DNA of 64,000 bases from Hoeflea_A sp965228785 (GCA_965228785.1 CBDDIF010000002.1:1736001-1800000), one strand, 5' to 3'. Shown: positions 17,466-26,955, counted from the stretch's first letter. Program-made: numbers and translations. Notes: generated by a model from the sequence alone, not told the origin.

Positions 17466-19163
17466 ATGAAACAGTCTTCAAAACAGCGAGATTTGCTTCG
17501 CAGGCACAATCTGGCAATGCGCAACCTGGACGATTACGGCGCATTTCTGGAAGCCTGGCAGCAGTTGGTGGACGAAAACGACATCGACGGGTTGCCCGAT
17601 CACGAGAGCTTCGCCGATTTTGAACGGTACGCCTCCCACGCGGTTCAAACCTTCCTTGAAACCGGCCCGAACCTGACCGGCGGAGACCTGGGACAACATG
17701 AATGCGCGGCTGCCCTCGTAACCGGCTCTGGGGTGATCAGAAATGCCAACGCATTTGCCAGCCGGTCGGAAAATCTGACGCCTGGCCGCAATCTGTCAGA
17801 CTGCGGCATCCGCATTGCAGAGGAGAACGATCTCGAACGACTGTGGCAACGCAAAGAGCGCGCCAAACCTTCGACCTTTCATCTCGTACAGGCGGAGAAT
17901 ACCCGTTCAAATGCTTCCATGATTTCAGTGGTGTCCAAAGCTGAATCAGAACCGGGTGAAGAGCCCCTCTTTCTGGTCCTCTTCATCGATCCCCCGGAAG
18001 TGCAAACGACGGCCGTGCTCATGGCAAGCAAATTCAATTTTACGTCGGCCGAAACGGATATAGCGAAGGCCTTTCTGGAAGGCGTCTCATTGCGCGACAT
18101 CGCCCGGAGGCGCGGGCGGTCCTACGTGACAATACGAAACCAGTTTCAGAGGATACTGGAAAAGTCCGGCTGCACTTCGCAAACCGATCTGTTTCGACTG
18201 GCGTTCAGCCTCCTTTTGCTCATCGACAACCCGGTCGATGAGCGACTGGGCGGGGAGCGCAGCCTTGGGAAAACCATGACGTTGCCGCGTCCCGGCGGAC
18301 GGACCGTCGAGTTGACATTGAGCGGCGATGATGCCGGCCAGCCGGTGCTCAGTCTGCCCAGCCTTTTCGGCCACGGCATTACACCGGAAATAGAACAATT
18401 GCTGAGCGACCGCGGCGTGTTGATTATCAGCCTGATGCGACCCGGTTTCGGAGGCACGAGCCCGCCCGCGCGAAACCAGGATCTCTATGGCTGCACCGCT
18501 GGAGATGTTCGTGCCATTCTCGATAGCCTCGAGATCGAAACGTGCTCCTGCATCGCCAGGGCATCCGCGGCTCGCCCATTCTACAATCTGCTCGCACGAT
18601 TACCGGAACGCATCGATCGAGGCATCCTGGCCAACGGTCTGGTCCCGCGCGAGTATATCGAGGGCAAGAGCGTGGTCTCCAAATGGACTACCGCGCTGAT
18701 GAGTGCTTCGATCGTTTCCTATCCGATCGCCAAACTCATTCTGGGCACCGGCAACAGCTTGTTTGTCCGATCAAAGGGCGCATCCTTTCTGAAGAGGATG
18801 TATCAGAACTCGGAGACCGATTGCGCCGCCTTCGACGACCCCGAGGTTGTGGCGTCGGTTCGAGCCGGTGTGCGCAAAGTCACGCAACAGGGGCTTGGTG
18901 CCGGGGTCCAGGAGATGGTTGACGGATTTCAGAACTGGTCATCGGACCTGGCGGATCTGAAAACACCGATCACCCTCTATCACGGCAAGTACGACCCCAA
19001 TGTTCCGATCGAGAGCGTTCGCGATTTCGCGAAGGAACATGCCCATTGTCTGACGCTGGTGGAGGAAGAGGAAGGCGGCGGGCAACTCAGCTATTCTCAC
19101 ATGGAAACTATCATCGATATGGTGATGCGGGATCAGACTGGCCCGACAGAAGCAGGAGGATGA
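17466..19163 (+). CDS. LuxR-type HTH fused to an alpha/beta-hydrolase-like domain
   Basis: 565 residues. Residues 1-180 are a helical and mixed N-terminal region I do not recognise. Residues 190-250 are a LuxR/FixJ-type helix-turn-helix (FTSAETDIAKAFLEGVSLRD, then IARRRGRSYVTIRNQF). Residues 290-550 form an alpha/beta-hydrolase fold. The nucleophile position reads ARASAAR (serine about 367) instead of the usual GxSxG, while candidate acid (D510, GKYDPNVP) and histidine (H545, SYSHMET) remain. The changed elbow suggests a ligand-sensing domain, or an unusual hydrolase, controlling DNA binding. It sits divergent to the giant adhesin and 3 bp ahead of a SnoaL-like gene, so it probably regulates both. 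The start at 17466 was chosen because upstream codons run into the adhesin promoter. Confidence 0.75.
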   Translation: MKQSSKQRDLLRRHNLAMRNLDDYGAFLEAWQQLVDENDIDGLPDHESFADFERYASHAVQTFLETGPNLTGGDLGQHECAAALVTGSGVIRNANAFASRSENLTPGRNLSDCGIRIAEENDLERLWQRKERAKPSTFHLVQAENTRSNASMISVVSKAESEPGEEPLFLVLFIDPPEVQTTAVLMASKFNFTSAETDIAKAFLEGVSLRDIARRRGRSYVTIRNQFQRILEKSGCTSQTDLFRLAFSLLLLIDNPVDERLGGERSLGKTMTLPRPGGRTVELTLSGDDAGQPVLSLPSLFGHGITPEIEQLLSDRGVLIISLMRPGFGGTSPPARNQDLYGCTAGDVRAILDSLEIETCSCIARASAARPFYNLLARLPERIDRGILANGLVPREYIEGKSVVSKWTTALMSASIVSYPIAKLILGTGNSLFVRSKGASFLKRMYQNSETDCAAFDDPEVVASVRAGVRKVTQQGLGAGVQEMVDGFQNWSSDLADLKTPITLYHGKYDPNVPIESVRDFAKEHAHCLTLVEEEEGGGQLSYSHMETIIDMVMRDQTGPTEAGG

Positions 19164-19166
19164 ACG

Positions 19167-19538
19167 ATGGACATGAGAAAGATCCTGGAGGATTTCGACG
19201 CGGCCTATAACGAGGCTTTCAATCGCGGCGATGCAGCGGGATGCGCCGCCTTCTTCACCGAAGACGTGATGCTGTTGCCACCCGACCAACCGATGATCCG
19301 AGGAAGAAAGGCGTTCGAGGAGACCTACCAATCCCGGATAGAAGACAATAGCGGCGGGACGCATACCAACGAACTGGTCGACTTTGGGGTCGACGGTGAC
19401 CTGGCCTATCAGATCGGAACCTATGCCATCGCCGACTCGGACCCACCCGAGAAGGGCAAATTCGTCAACATACTCAGGCGCCAATCGGATGGTTCCTGGA
19501 AGGTCAGCGTGTCCATCTTCAACAGCGACATGCCGTGA
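19167..19538 (+). CDS. SnoaL-like / DUF4440 NTF2-fold protein
   Basis: 123 residues. The sequence (FDAAYNEAFNRGDAAGCAAF, then FTEDVMLLPPDQPMIRGRKA) has the cone-shaped NTF2-fold signature of SnoaL/DUF4440 proteins, which bind or isomerise small ligands. The ATG lies 3 bp after the stop of the LuxR/hydrolase fusion gene, with GGAGG inside that gene's end, so the two are surely co-transcribed and probably translationally coupled. A role in making, degrading or binding the small molecule sensed by its partner is plausible, but no specific reaction can be assigned. Confidence 0.8.
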   Translation: MDMRKILEDFDAAYNEAFNRGDAAGCAAFFTEDVMLLPPDQPMIRGRKAFEETYQSRIEDNSGGTHTNELVDFGVDGDLAYQIGTYAIADSDPPEKGKFVNILRRQSDGSWKVSVSIFNSDMP

Positions 19539-19605
19539 CGTCAGCTACCGATCCAGTGGTGCATTTGCGTTGCGTTCCGGTTTGATCACCGCCTGTCCAC
19601 TCCTT

Positions 19606-20415
19606 TCAGTCCAGGCTCTTTGCGATCTCCGCAAGTCCTGCCGCAACAACTTCAGGATCGGTAAGCAAGACTTCGTGACCGCCGGGGATCTCGACGGTGG
19701 TACCGTCACCCATCAGGGTGGCCATGCCTTTCCACGCATCCTGGGGGAGTGATTGATCGTCCGTTGCCAGCAGCACGAATTTCGGTGCTTCCACATCGGC
19801 AAATGACGAAGCATCGATTTTCTGAGTGTAGTAACCGAATGGCTGCGGCACCATCTGGGCGATGATGTCCGTAGCCTGCGCTTCGTCTACACCGTCCAGG
19901 AGAACATGCCGCCAGAAACCCTCATCAACACCCAGGCTGTTGTCTTCGGAAGCAGCGGCGGCGGCTTCAAACACTTTCGCAATGTCCGGCGGAAGCGCTT
20001 CAAAGAGCGATGTTCCGTCCGGGATCAGAAATGCGTTGTGAAAGACCACCGCGGCCAGCTTGTCGGCAACCTTTCCGGACGCCTGCTGCAGCAAAACACC
20101 TGCCGCCGAATGGCCTACAAGAATGACCGGTGTTTGCTGTTTGGCGACATGATCGAGCAGAATTGTTTGCGAATCCGACAGGGTGACATCTTTGCGGTCG
20201 GCATCCTTGCCGTGGCCTGCCAGGGTGATAGCGTCGGCCTTATAGCCCAGCTTGTCCAGTTCACTGATGACACCGCTCCAGGCATCACCGACATGCCAGG
20301 CACCGTGGACAAGGATGAACTTTACATCCTGTGTGGCACCGGCAGAGCCAATAATCCCGGCCACCAGACCGATCACCGTTACCATGGATATGAAAGCCTT
20401 TCGAACCGATTGCAT
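19606..20415 (-). CDS. secreted alpha/beta hydrolase
   Basis: 269 residues from the ATG at 20415 (GGGAG upstream). A signal peptide covers about residues 1-27 (FISMVTVIGLVAGIIGSAGA). The mature part is an alpha/beta hydrolase of the AB_hydrolase_6/EstC type: oxyanion HGAW motif near residue 36, nucleophile elbow VILVGHSAAG, and catalytic histidine in IPGGHEVL near the C-terminus. The product should act in the periplasm on an ester or related bond; substrate unknown. It converges on the SnoaL-like gene and is divergent from an AraC regulator, which may control it. Confidence 0.83.
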   Translation of the reverse strand: MQSVRKAFISMVTVIGLVAGIIGSAGATQDVKFILVHGAWHVGDAWSGVISELDKLGYKADAITLAGHGKDADRKDVTLSDSQTILLDHVAKQQTPVILVGHSAAGVLLQQASGKVADKLAAVVFHNAFLIPDGTSLFEALPPDIAKVFEAAAAASEDNSLGVDEGFWRHVLLDGVDEAQATDIIAQMVPQPFGYYTQKIDASSFADVEAPKFVLLATDDQSLPQDAWKGMATLMGDGTTVEIPGGHEVLLTDPEVVAAGLAEIAKSLD

Positions 20416-20446
20416 TTGGCACTCCCTTCGGTTGGTCTGGCCCAAG

Positions 20447-20462
20447 ACTCCCGTGTGGGAGT
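20447..20462. promoter_or_regulatory. short palindrome upstream of the hydrolase
   Basis: ACTCCC-GTGT-GGGAGT is a perfect 6-bp inverted repeat with a 4-base centre, 32 bp upstream of the hydrolase start and within the 201-bp region shared with the divergent AraC gene. It could be an operator or a hairpin in the 5' leader. No partner is identified. Confidence 0.25.
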
Positions 20463-20616
20463 TCGGGCAAGTTTGACAGCCCAGCATCGCGCGTGATGAT
20501 GTTGTGAGTCTCTGGCGTCAGGTGAAACCGACTTGCACCAGGCGAACCGAGATGCGGACAGACCAGCGGAAACGAGCGGGGCAATGTGTTCCCGATGGAA
20601 AATCCGGATGTAGTCG

Positions 20617-21585
20617 ATGGGTTTGGAACTGGAAGAAACAGTCAACTTCGAGTGGGATACGTCAAGCGTATTGCCCGACGAAAGGTTCGATTGCTTTAGC
20701 GACGAAATCTGTCGCGCTTTTACTCATCTCGACCCGGAGCTTCCCGACCGGCACTCCCCTTTCTTCGCTCGTATCCGACACCATGAAGGAGACGGAGTTG
20801 CGGTAACCAACTTGTCCAGTTCCAGCTACACCAGTCGGCGAACTAAGACCGGGATATCCAGATCCGACAATCACGACTATTTCCTGAATTTTCTTTCAGC
20901 CGGCTCACTCGACGCGCAACAGGATGGCGCCAGGACCCGGGTTCAACCGGGCAGTATTTTCCTGCTCGACAATGCCCGGCCTTTTGATCTCTATCTGCAA
21001 CCCGATCAGATCTTCAATTCATGCGTCATCCGATTGCCGCGCTCGCAAGGCCTGGATCGATACAGTGACAAGCTGCTGAATTTCGAATGGTTTTCGAGAC
21101 ACCGTCTTTTCCATTTGCTGAAACTGAACCTGGCTCAGTTGACCGCTTCCAGCCGCCCTGACGAAATCCACTTCCTCGGCCAGAACGTCGTCAACCTGGT
21201 CGGGTTGATCCTGGCTGATCGGGAACACGATGCAGGTCAATCCAAAGGCCCGGACTGGTTTCTGATCGAGGCGGAAGTCGACCGCAATGTCGATGATCCA
21301 CACTTCACTCTTACGTCGTTGGCTCGCCATTTTGGCGTTACAAATCGAACCATCCAGAACGCTTTTGCCACTCGTTCCGGTACATTTTCCCAACACCTGC
21401 GGGACAAACGCCTCCGCATTGCCATGGATCTTCTTTGTTCGGAAAACCGGAATGTCAGCATCGAGTCGATCTCGGAAACCTGTGGCTTCAAGGATCCGTC
21501 GACCTTCTACAGAAGCTTCAAGCGACAATATGGAGTCAGTCCAGGCGATGTAAGAAGGAATGGACGGTGCAATGGTTACCTGTGA
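20617..21585 (+). CDS. AraC family transcriptional regulator
   Basis: 322 residues. An N-terminal cupin-like ligand-binding domain of the AraC_binding_2 type (residues about 40-190: FLSAGSLDAQQDGARTRVQP, then GSIFLLDNARPFDL) is followed by the double helix-turn-helix of AraC/XylS proteins at the C-terminus (FTLTSLARHFGVTNRTIQNA; second HTH ISETCGFKDPSTFYRSFKRQ, ending YGVSPGDVRR). It is divergent from the secreted hydrolase, its likely target. The start at 20617 has only a weak ribosome-binding site. Confidence 0.88.
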   Translation: MGLELEETVNFEWDTSSVLPDERFDCFSDEICRAFTHLDPELPDRHSPFFARIRHHEGDGVAVTNLSSSSYTSRRTKTGISRSDNHDYFLNFLSAGSLDAQQDGARTRVQPGSIFLLDNARPFDLYLQPDQIFNSCVIRLPRSQGLDRYSDKLLNFEWFSRHRLFHLLKLNLAQLTASSRPDEIHFLGQNVVNLVGLILADREHDAGQSKGPDWFLIEAEVDRNVDDPHFTLTSLARHFGVTNRTIQNAFATRSGTFSQHLRDKRLRIAMDLLCSENRNVSIESISETCGFKDPSTFYRSFKRQYGVSPGDVRRNGRCNGYL

Positions 21586-21604
21586 GTCGATTGGGACCTG
21601 GCGG

Positions 21605-22258
21605 CTAGCGCGACGCCAACATCCTCCGCATTTCGCCGTTCTCGAAGACGGCTTCCCTGCGCACTTCATGGCGGGCGGCGTGCAACATCGCTTCCGCCAG
21701 GTCGTGTGAGGTGATGCCGATTGCCGGCAGTAACCGGAATATGGGCGTCATCAGTGTGTCGCTGAACTTCGGTTTCTCACGCGGATGCGATGGTGCGATG
21801 TAGGCTGGGCGGAAAGCGTATTTGCGAGGCAGCGGGCTGGTGAAAAGCAGGTTTTCAGCGGCTCCCTTGGTGCGCAGGGCAAAAGACAAGCCACCACCGT
21901 CCGGCCGGGTGCCAGCGGCCGAAAACAGGCAGAACGTCGATTGTGGTGCACTTTTCGCAGCAGCATCAAGCAGCGTCTGCAAGTAGGCCAGCGTGATGGT
22001 CTCGTACTCGGAGCGGCTGACCATGCTGGAGTACGTCGACAGGCCGTGGAACACCGCATCGATACCTTCGAGATGCGGTGACAATGCAGCTGAATCGGTA
22101 AAGTCCGCAATCGAAACCTCATTTAGCTTAGCATCGGCAAAGCCTGTCGGCCTTCGACCGAGCGACACGATCCGCTGAACATCATCGGCTGCAAGGAGAA
22201 CCCGCAGGACTGAGCCACCGACAAGGCCGGTCGCGCCTGTTAAAAGCACCGATTGCAT
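21605..22258 (-). CDS. NAD(P)-binding Rossmann / epimerase-like protein
   Basis: 217 residues with an N-terminal dinucleotide-binding motif (LLTGATGLVGGSVLRVLL; GxxGxxG) and the general pattern of atypical short-chain, NAD(P)H-binding proteins such as YbjT/HTATIP2-like oxidoreductases. The catalytic YxxxK of classical epimerases is not evident, so the reaction is unclear. GGAGA lies 7 bases before the ATG. It starts 24 bp after the sulfatase stop and reads in the same direction, so it is probably the last gene of the TAXI-TRAP-sulfatase operon. Confidence 0.78.
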   Translation of the reverse strand: MQSVLLTGATGLVGGSVLRVLLAADDVQRIVSLGRRPTGFADAKLNEVSIADFTDSAALSPHLEGIDAVFHGLSTYSSMVSRSEYETITLAYLQTLLDAAAKSAPQSTFCLFSAAGTRPDGGGLSFALRTKGAAENLLFTSPLPRKYAFRPAYIAPSHPREKPKFSDTLMTPIFRLLPAIGITSHDLAEAMLHAARHEVRREAVFENGEMRRMLASR

Positions 22259-22282
22259 TTTGCTTCTCCAAACGTCCGGGCT

Positions 22283-23842
22283 TTAGGCCAGTCGCTTCGA
22301 GCGCGGGCTTTCATCCATCTGGCCAATGAGATGGTGCGCCAGCGCCAGCGTCAGGTCGTTGCGGACGACCGTATACTGGGGATTGTCCCAGAGATTGTCG
22401 AGTTCCTTCGGATCGTCGGCCAGATTATAGAGCTCGCCCCAGTCGCAATCCTTGTAAAGCGATAGCTTCCAAGGGCCCGAGATGAGAGAGCGCACCCTCG
22501 CCGGTGGATCGAAGCCCATGCGCTTGCCGCTATCGTTATACTCGATCAGCAGCGCATCGCGGTGCTGATCGCCTCGCATTGCCGGTAGGAAACTCCGGCC
22601 CTGCATGCCGAAATAGGGCTTCAGGCCCGCCCGCTCAATGATTGACGGGGCGATGTCGACCGTCGAACTCAGGACATTCGTGCGGCCGGCCATGCGGGTC
22701 GCCGGATCCGACCAGATCATCGGCACCCGGTTGATAGCCTCCTTCGCCCAGGAGCCTTTAAGAAGAAGGTTGAAATCGCCCAGATAGTCGCCGTGGTCGG
22801 AATTGAACACGATGACCGTATTGTCGAACTGCCCGGTTTCTTTGAGAGTCTCGACGATCGAGCCTACCGCATCGTCTATCATCGAAATCATACCGGCCGT
22901 GAGCGCCATTGCCTCCCGGACATGTTGGTCATCGGCAAGGAAGCTGAGCTGCTTGACTTTGTGCACGACGCCGCGGTCATGCGCCTCTATGGCATCGAGA
23001 AGGGGCGGTGGCGGGTTGCGGTGGTCGCCAGCTCGGATCTGCAAATTGAACTCGTCGGGGCTGTACAGGTCCCAGTAGCGGCCCGGTGGATTGAACGGGT
23101 GATGCGGATCGGGAAAGCTGACGAAGGCGAAAAATGGCGCAGCGTCGCCGGCCCGATCGGTGAGATAGTCCTTCGCCTGGTTGCGTATGTAGGAGGTGGG
23201 ATAAAGCTCTTCCGGGATCGGTGTGCGGAAAGCCTGCGGACAGGAATAGTTGTGCGGCAGTTCATTTGCCGGATCCGTCAAATCCCGCCAGCAAGCGGTG
23301 CGTTCGCGGAACCATTGCTGGTAATGGCCACCAGCCCGATCGCCGTGGCCGGTCACCACGTCGACATGGTCGTAGCCATAATAGGGCGTCGGAAAGTGAA
23401 ACCGCCCGTCAGCGCCGTAGTGAACCGGCTCCTCCTTGGTGAAGTCTCCGTCCTCCTCCTTCCAGGCTTCCGCAATCGGCCCGGCCTCGATCGGGTCGCG
23501 CTGCATCGGTTGCTGATCGGTGAAAGGCTGTAGGTGGCTCTTGCCGATCGTGGCCGTCCGGTACCCCCCCGCCTTGAGCACATCCACGAACGTGTTGGCG
23601 CGCTGCGGCAGCAGGCAGCCATTGTAACGCAGGCCGTGCAGGCTCGGATAACGACCGGTCATGAAACTCGCGCGGTTGGGCATGCACACGGGGGTTGCGA
23701 CATAGAACCGGTCGAACACAGTGCCCCGCGCTGCAATGGCGTCGATGTGCGGTGTGCGCACTACGGGATGGCCGGTGCAGCCAAGCCAATCCGCCCGGTG
23801 CTGGTCGGTCATGAAATAGAGGAAATTCGGCCTTTCGCTCAA
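22283..23842 (-). CDS. type I sulfatase (formylglycine-dependent)
   Basis: 519 residues if started at the TTG at 23842; a TTG at 23854 overlapping the upstream stop (TTGA) is the alternative, and the next ATG would remove the first conserved strand. The alkaline-phosphatase-fold signatures are present: metal ligand in FLYFMTDQHRADW (D13), the formylglycine site PVCMPNRASFMTGRYP (C53, CxPxR), and FNSDHGDYLGD for the second metal-site half. The cysteine needs conversion to formylglycine by a separate enzyme not seen here. No signal peptide is visible, so it probably acts in the cytoplasm on an imported sulfate ester, fitting its place directly after a TRAP-TAXI transporter. Confidence 0.85.
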   Translation of the reverse strand: MSERPNFLYFMTDQHRADWLGCTGHPVVRTPHIDAIAARGTVFDRFYVATPVCMPNRASFMTGRYPSLHGLRYNGCLLPQRANTFVDVLKAGGYRTATIGKSHLQPFTDQQPMQRDPIEAGPIAEAWKEEDGDFTKEEPVHYGADGRFHFPTPYYGYDHVDVVTGHGDRAGGHYQQWFRERTACWRDLTDPANELPHNYSCPQAFRTPIPEELYPTSYIRNQAKDYLTDRAGDAAPFFAFVSFPDPHHPFNPPGRYWDLYSPDEFNLQIRAGDHRNPPPPLLDAIEAHDRGVVHKVKQLSFLADDQHVREAMALTAGMISMIDDAVGSIVETLKETGQFDNTVIVFNSDHGDYLGDFNLLLKGSWAKEAINRVPMIWSDPATRMAGRTNVLSSTVDIAPSIIERAGLKPYFGMQGRSFLPAMRGDQHRDALLIEYNDSGKRMGFDPPARVRSLISGPWKLSLYKDCDWGELYNLADDPKELDNLWDNPQYTVVRNDLTLALAHHLIGQMDESPRSKRLA

Positions 23843-23850
23843 CCTGCTTC

Positions 23851-25824
23851 TCAAGCCTCCACCGTCCTGCCTGCTCGAACCCGATTCCAAGCAAGCAGCG
23901 CCAGACCGAGCACCGCGCCCGTCAGGTAGATCTGCGGCTGTGGCGCAATCAGCAGGATGCCTGCAGCGAAGCGCGCCACCGCCTCGGGCAACGATATGCG
24001 AGTGGCGTCGAATCGGCTGGTCGAAGAGGCAAATAGCAGGATCATCAGACACAGGCGCAGAACGATCAGCACGACACCGATAAGGCCGGCGGCCTCGCCG
24101 TCCGCCGCGGCTTGCGAGACAATGAGCATTTCCGGGTTCAGCGCGAAGGCAAAGGGAATGGCGAAGATGACGATGCCTATCCGCAACGCTGCTACGGACG
24201 TGGCGATGGCGCCGCCGCCGGCGATCGCAGCCGCCGCATAGGCAGCGATCGCGACTGGTGGCGTGATCACCGAGGCGACGCCGAAGTAGAAAACGAACAT
24301 GTGGCTGGTCAACGGTGTGAGCCCCATGGCCAGCATGGACGGGCCGAGTATCAGCACGATGGTCAGATAGGCCGGCAGCGTCGGCATGCCCATGCCGAGC
24401 ACCAGCGCGGCCACTGCGGCCATAACGAGCGTGACGACGAGATACTGCTCCGCAGCGCCGGAGATCGCCAAGGCGAAATCGTTGGGCAGGCCGGTCGTGC
24501 CTAGCACGCCGACGGTAATGCCGACGACGCCCGCCGCCATCATCAACCGGCCCATATTGAAACCGCCGGTGGCCAGTGCCTCGATCAGCGTGAATGGACG
24601 ACGACGGATATCCGGATTGAGGAAGCTCAGCGGGATCAGCGAAATCAGCGCGAGGATCGCCGACCCTGCGGGCGAAGCGCCGAAGATCAGAGCCGCCACT
24701 ACGATGACGATCGGCACCACAACCAGGATCAGGTTGATGTAGTCGGTCGTCGTTACCTCGACGGCTTCACCCTCGACGCTGGCTTCGACGCCAAGCCGAC
24801 GGCTTTCGAACACCACGACGACGAACAGCGAGCCGTAATAGGCCAGCGCCGGAATGATCGCGCAGATGATGATGGTCAAGTAGGAGATGCCGGTGAAATC
24901 GGCCATGACCAGGGCTGCGGCGCCCATGATGGGCGGCATGACCTGCCCCCCGGTCGAGGCGGTCGCCTCGACGCCGCCGGCGAATTCCGGCGCAAAGCCG
25001 CGCCGCTTGATCATCGGAATGGTGATCACGCCGGTACCGACGACATTGGCGACAGCGGAGCCGGAGATGGTGCCGAACAGGCCGGATGCGAGGATCGCCG
25101 CATGGGCCGGGCCGCCGCGAAAGCCGCGCATGGCGGCAAAGGCGATCTTGATCAGCGAACGGCCGCCGCCGGAGGCCTCCAGCATCGCGCCCAGCAGGAT
25201 AAAGGGAAAGATCGTCGAGGTGACGATGCCGAGAATGGAGCCTAGCACACCGTCATTGTTGTTGAACCAGAGATTGCCGGCGGTGTCCTCGATGAAGTCC
25301 ACCGGCGCCGTCTTGAAGATGCCAGGCCAGATCGGACCGGTGAAGAAGTAGATCAGCATGACGATGCCGACCAGCGCCAATGGCAGGCCCCAGATGCGCC
25401 AGCACATCAGGATGATCGCGGCACAGCCGGCAAGCGTCGTCCATGCCTGTTGCGGTTCGAAGAAGAAAATGCCTTCGTCGAGTTCGGTGACCACCACATA
25501 AAAGCGCCAGAAGGCATAGAGCGCAACAACGCCGACGACGACATCAAAGAGACGCAGGCCCCAGCGCAAAGTCGACGATTTGATGCCGAGCCAGGATTCT
25601 GCCGGCATCGAAAGCAGGCACACAACGACGCCGCCGGCCATCAGCAGCGCCCTATAGGCCTCGATGTCGAACGGCCCGATTCGCGGCATCGGCCCAAAGG
25701 CCGGCGTCGAGTTGCCGAGTCCGCCCAGTGCCATGGCCAAGCCAATCGCGAAGATCAGCCATTTGATAGTCAATGCCACCAGGCTGGTATCTTCACCGAC
25801 GCCCATTGGGTTTGAGGATTGCAT
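23851..25824 (-). CDS. fused TRAP transporter permease (4TM-12TM)
   Basis: 657 residues from the ATG at 25824. The protein is hydrophobic throughout. The N-terminal part provides DctQ-like small-subunit helices and the rest is a DctM large subunit with many transmembrane segments, including conserved glycine-rich stretches (VEATASTGGQVMPPIMGAAA; GMGMPTLPAYLTIVLILGP). Fused 4TM/12TM permeases are the usual partner of TAXI-type receptors, one of which is encoded 102 bp upstream. The system would use the sodium or proton gradient for uptake. The following sulfatase suggests a sulfated or sulfonated substrate (inference). Confidence 0.9.
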   Translation of the reverse strand: MQSSNPMGVGEDTSLVALTIKWLIFAIGLAMALGGLGNSTPAFGPMPRIGPFDIEAYRALLMAGGVVVCLLSMPAESWLGIKSSTLRWGLRLFDVVVGVVALYAFWRFYVVVTELDEGIFFFEPQQAWTTLAGCAAIILMCWRIWGLPLALVGIVMLIYFFTGPIWPGIFKTAPVDFIEDTAGNLWFNNNDGVLGSILGIVTSTIFPFILLGAMLEASGGGRSLIKIAFAAMRGFRGGPAHAAILASGLFGTISGSAVANVVGTGVITIPMIKRRGFAPEFAGGVEATASTGGQVMPPIMGAAALVMADFTGISYLTIIICAIIPALAYYGSLFVVVVFESRRLGVEASVEGEAVEVTTTDYINLILVVVPIVIVVAALIFGASPAGSAILALISLIPLSFLNPDIRRRPFTLIEALATGGFNMGRLMMAAGVVGITVGVLGTTGLPNDFALAISGAAEQYLVVTLVMAAVAALVLGMGMPTLPAYLTIVLILGPSMLAMGLTPLTSHMFVFYFGVASVITPPVAIAAYAAAAIAGGGAIATSVAALRIGIVIFAIPFAFALNPEMLIVSQAAADGEAAGLIGVVLIVLRLCLMILLFASSTSRFDATRISLPEAVARFAAGILLIAPQPQIYLTGAVLGLALLAWNRVRAGRTVEA

Positions 25825-25926
25825 GGTTCTGTCCGTTCGATAACGCCGCCAACCGGCACCACGCATTGTGGCGCTGATCATCGCTAGATAAATTTGGCGG
25901 GCGGCTACGCTGCCGACTTGTCCGAC

Positions 25927-26955
25927 CTAGTTGGTTGCAGGCTTCAGATAATCTGGAATGGCAATCCCGACTTCGTCATAATACTTGACGGCACCCGGGT
26001 GGAGCGGCGTGTTAAGGCCTACAAAGGGCTCGTCTGCAGTAGTTGCGATCAGCGTAACAACCGCCTTCTTGGAAGCATCGAGATTATCCCAAAACGCCTT
26101 GGTCAGGTCATAGGCCATCTGGTCATCCATGTTTTTATGAACGCCCATCACCATGGTGTACATTACCGTATTGACATCATGCTCCTTGTTAACCTGCTTG
26201 TCATAAGTGTTGGCAGGAATCACACCGGCGAGCCGGCCAGGGGTCTTGGTGAAATTTTTCCACTCTTCGGAACCGGTGGCTCCCTCGGGCATGTTGATCA
26301 GGCGTACGTCGCGTTTCAGGCCGATCTGTTCCATCAGAGCAGAATTGAGCGGCAGCGGTCGCATGAAGACATCGAATTGTCCGTCTTCGAAGGCTTGAAG
26401 CCCGGCGCCCCACCCCATCTTCACGCCCTCATAGTCCTCTCCCATTTTCAACCCGGAAGAAACGTTGATAAGCCCGGTTGTCATAGCCACGGCGCCGCCG
26501 GAGGGTGGACCGACAAAGACCCGTTTTCCCTTCAGGTCGTCATAAGTCTCGATACCGCTGTCAGCATAGGTCAGTGCGTGCAAATGACCGGCGGCAAAAC
26601 CGAACAGTGACCGCAGATTTGACGACACCGGTTTTACCTTGTCGGCCTGCTTGGCATACATGCGCGTGCCATTGACCATGGATTCGTAAGCGACCGGCGG
26701 GTAGACAGCGGCACCGAGCCGGTCATTGGCAAGCAACAATGCCGACTTGGTCAGCGTCTGGCCTTCGTTGACCTGGATCTCATAGCCACCGTTTTGGCCA
26801 GCATATTTGGCGAGCAACTGGGACACGACACAACTGAGGCCGCCGGGCGCGCCGCATTCCGTCTTGATAATATCAGCGCGGGCTCCGACTGCCGTCGCGG
26901 CCGTGATCAGGACGCCGGCGAACAGACCGGCACCGCTCTTCACATAATGGTGCAT
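25927..26955 (-). CDS. TAXI family TRAP solute receptor
   Basis: 342 residues from the ATG at 26955, with GGGAGG upstream. Signal peptide about residues 1-28 (GLFAGVLITAATAVGARA), then a periplasmic binding protein of the TAXI family (TECGAPGGLSCVVSQLLAKY, then VFVGPPSGGAVAMT; C-terminal HPGAVKYYDEVGI). It delivers ligand to the fused permease downstream. It is divergent from a LysR regulator across a 120-bp AT-rich region, which makes LysR control of the operon likely. Confidence 0.9.
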   Translation of the reverse strand: MHHYVKSGAGLFAGVLITAATAVGARADIIKTECGAPGGLSCVVSQLLAKYAGQNGGYEIQVNEGQTLTKSALLLANDRLGAAVYPPVAYESMVNGTRMYAKQADKVKPVSSNLRSLFGFAAGHLHALTYADSGIETYDDLKGKRVFVGPPSGGAVAMTTGLINVSSGLKMGEDYEGVKMGWGAGLQAFEDGQFDVFMRPLPLNSALMEQIGLKRDVRLINMPEGATGSEEWKNFTKTPGRLAGVIPANTYDKQVNKEHDVNTVMYTMVMGVHKNMDDQMAYDLTKAFWDNLDASKKAVVTLIATTADEPFVGLNTPLHPGAVKYYDEVGIAIPDYLKPATN

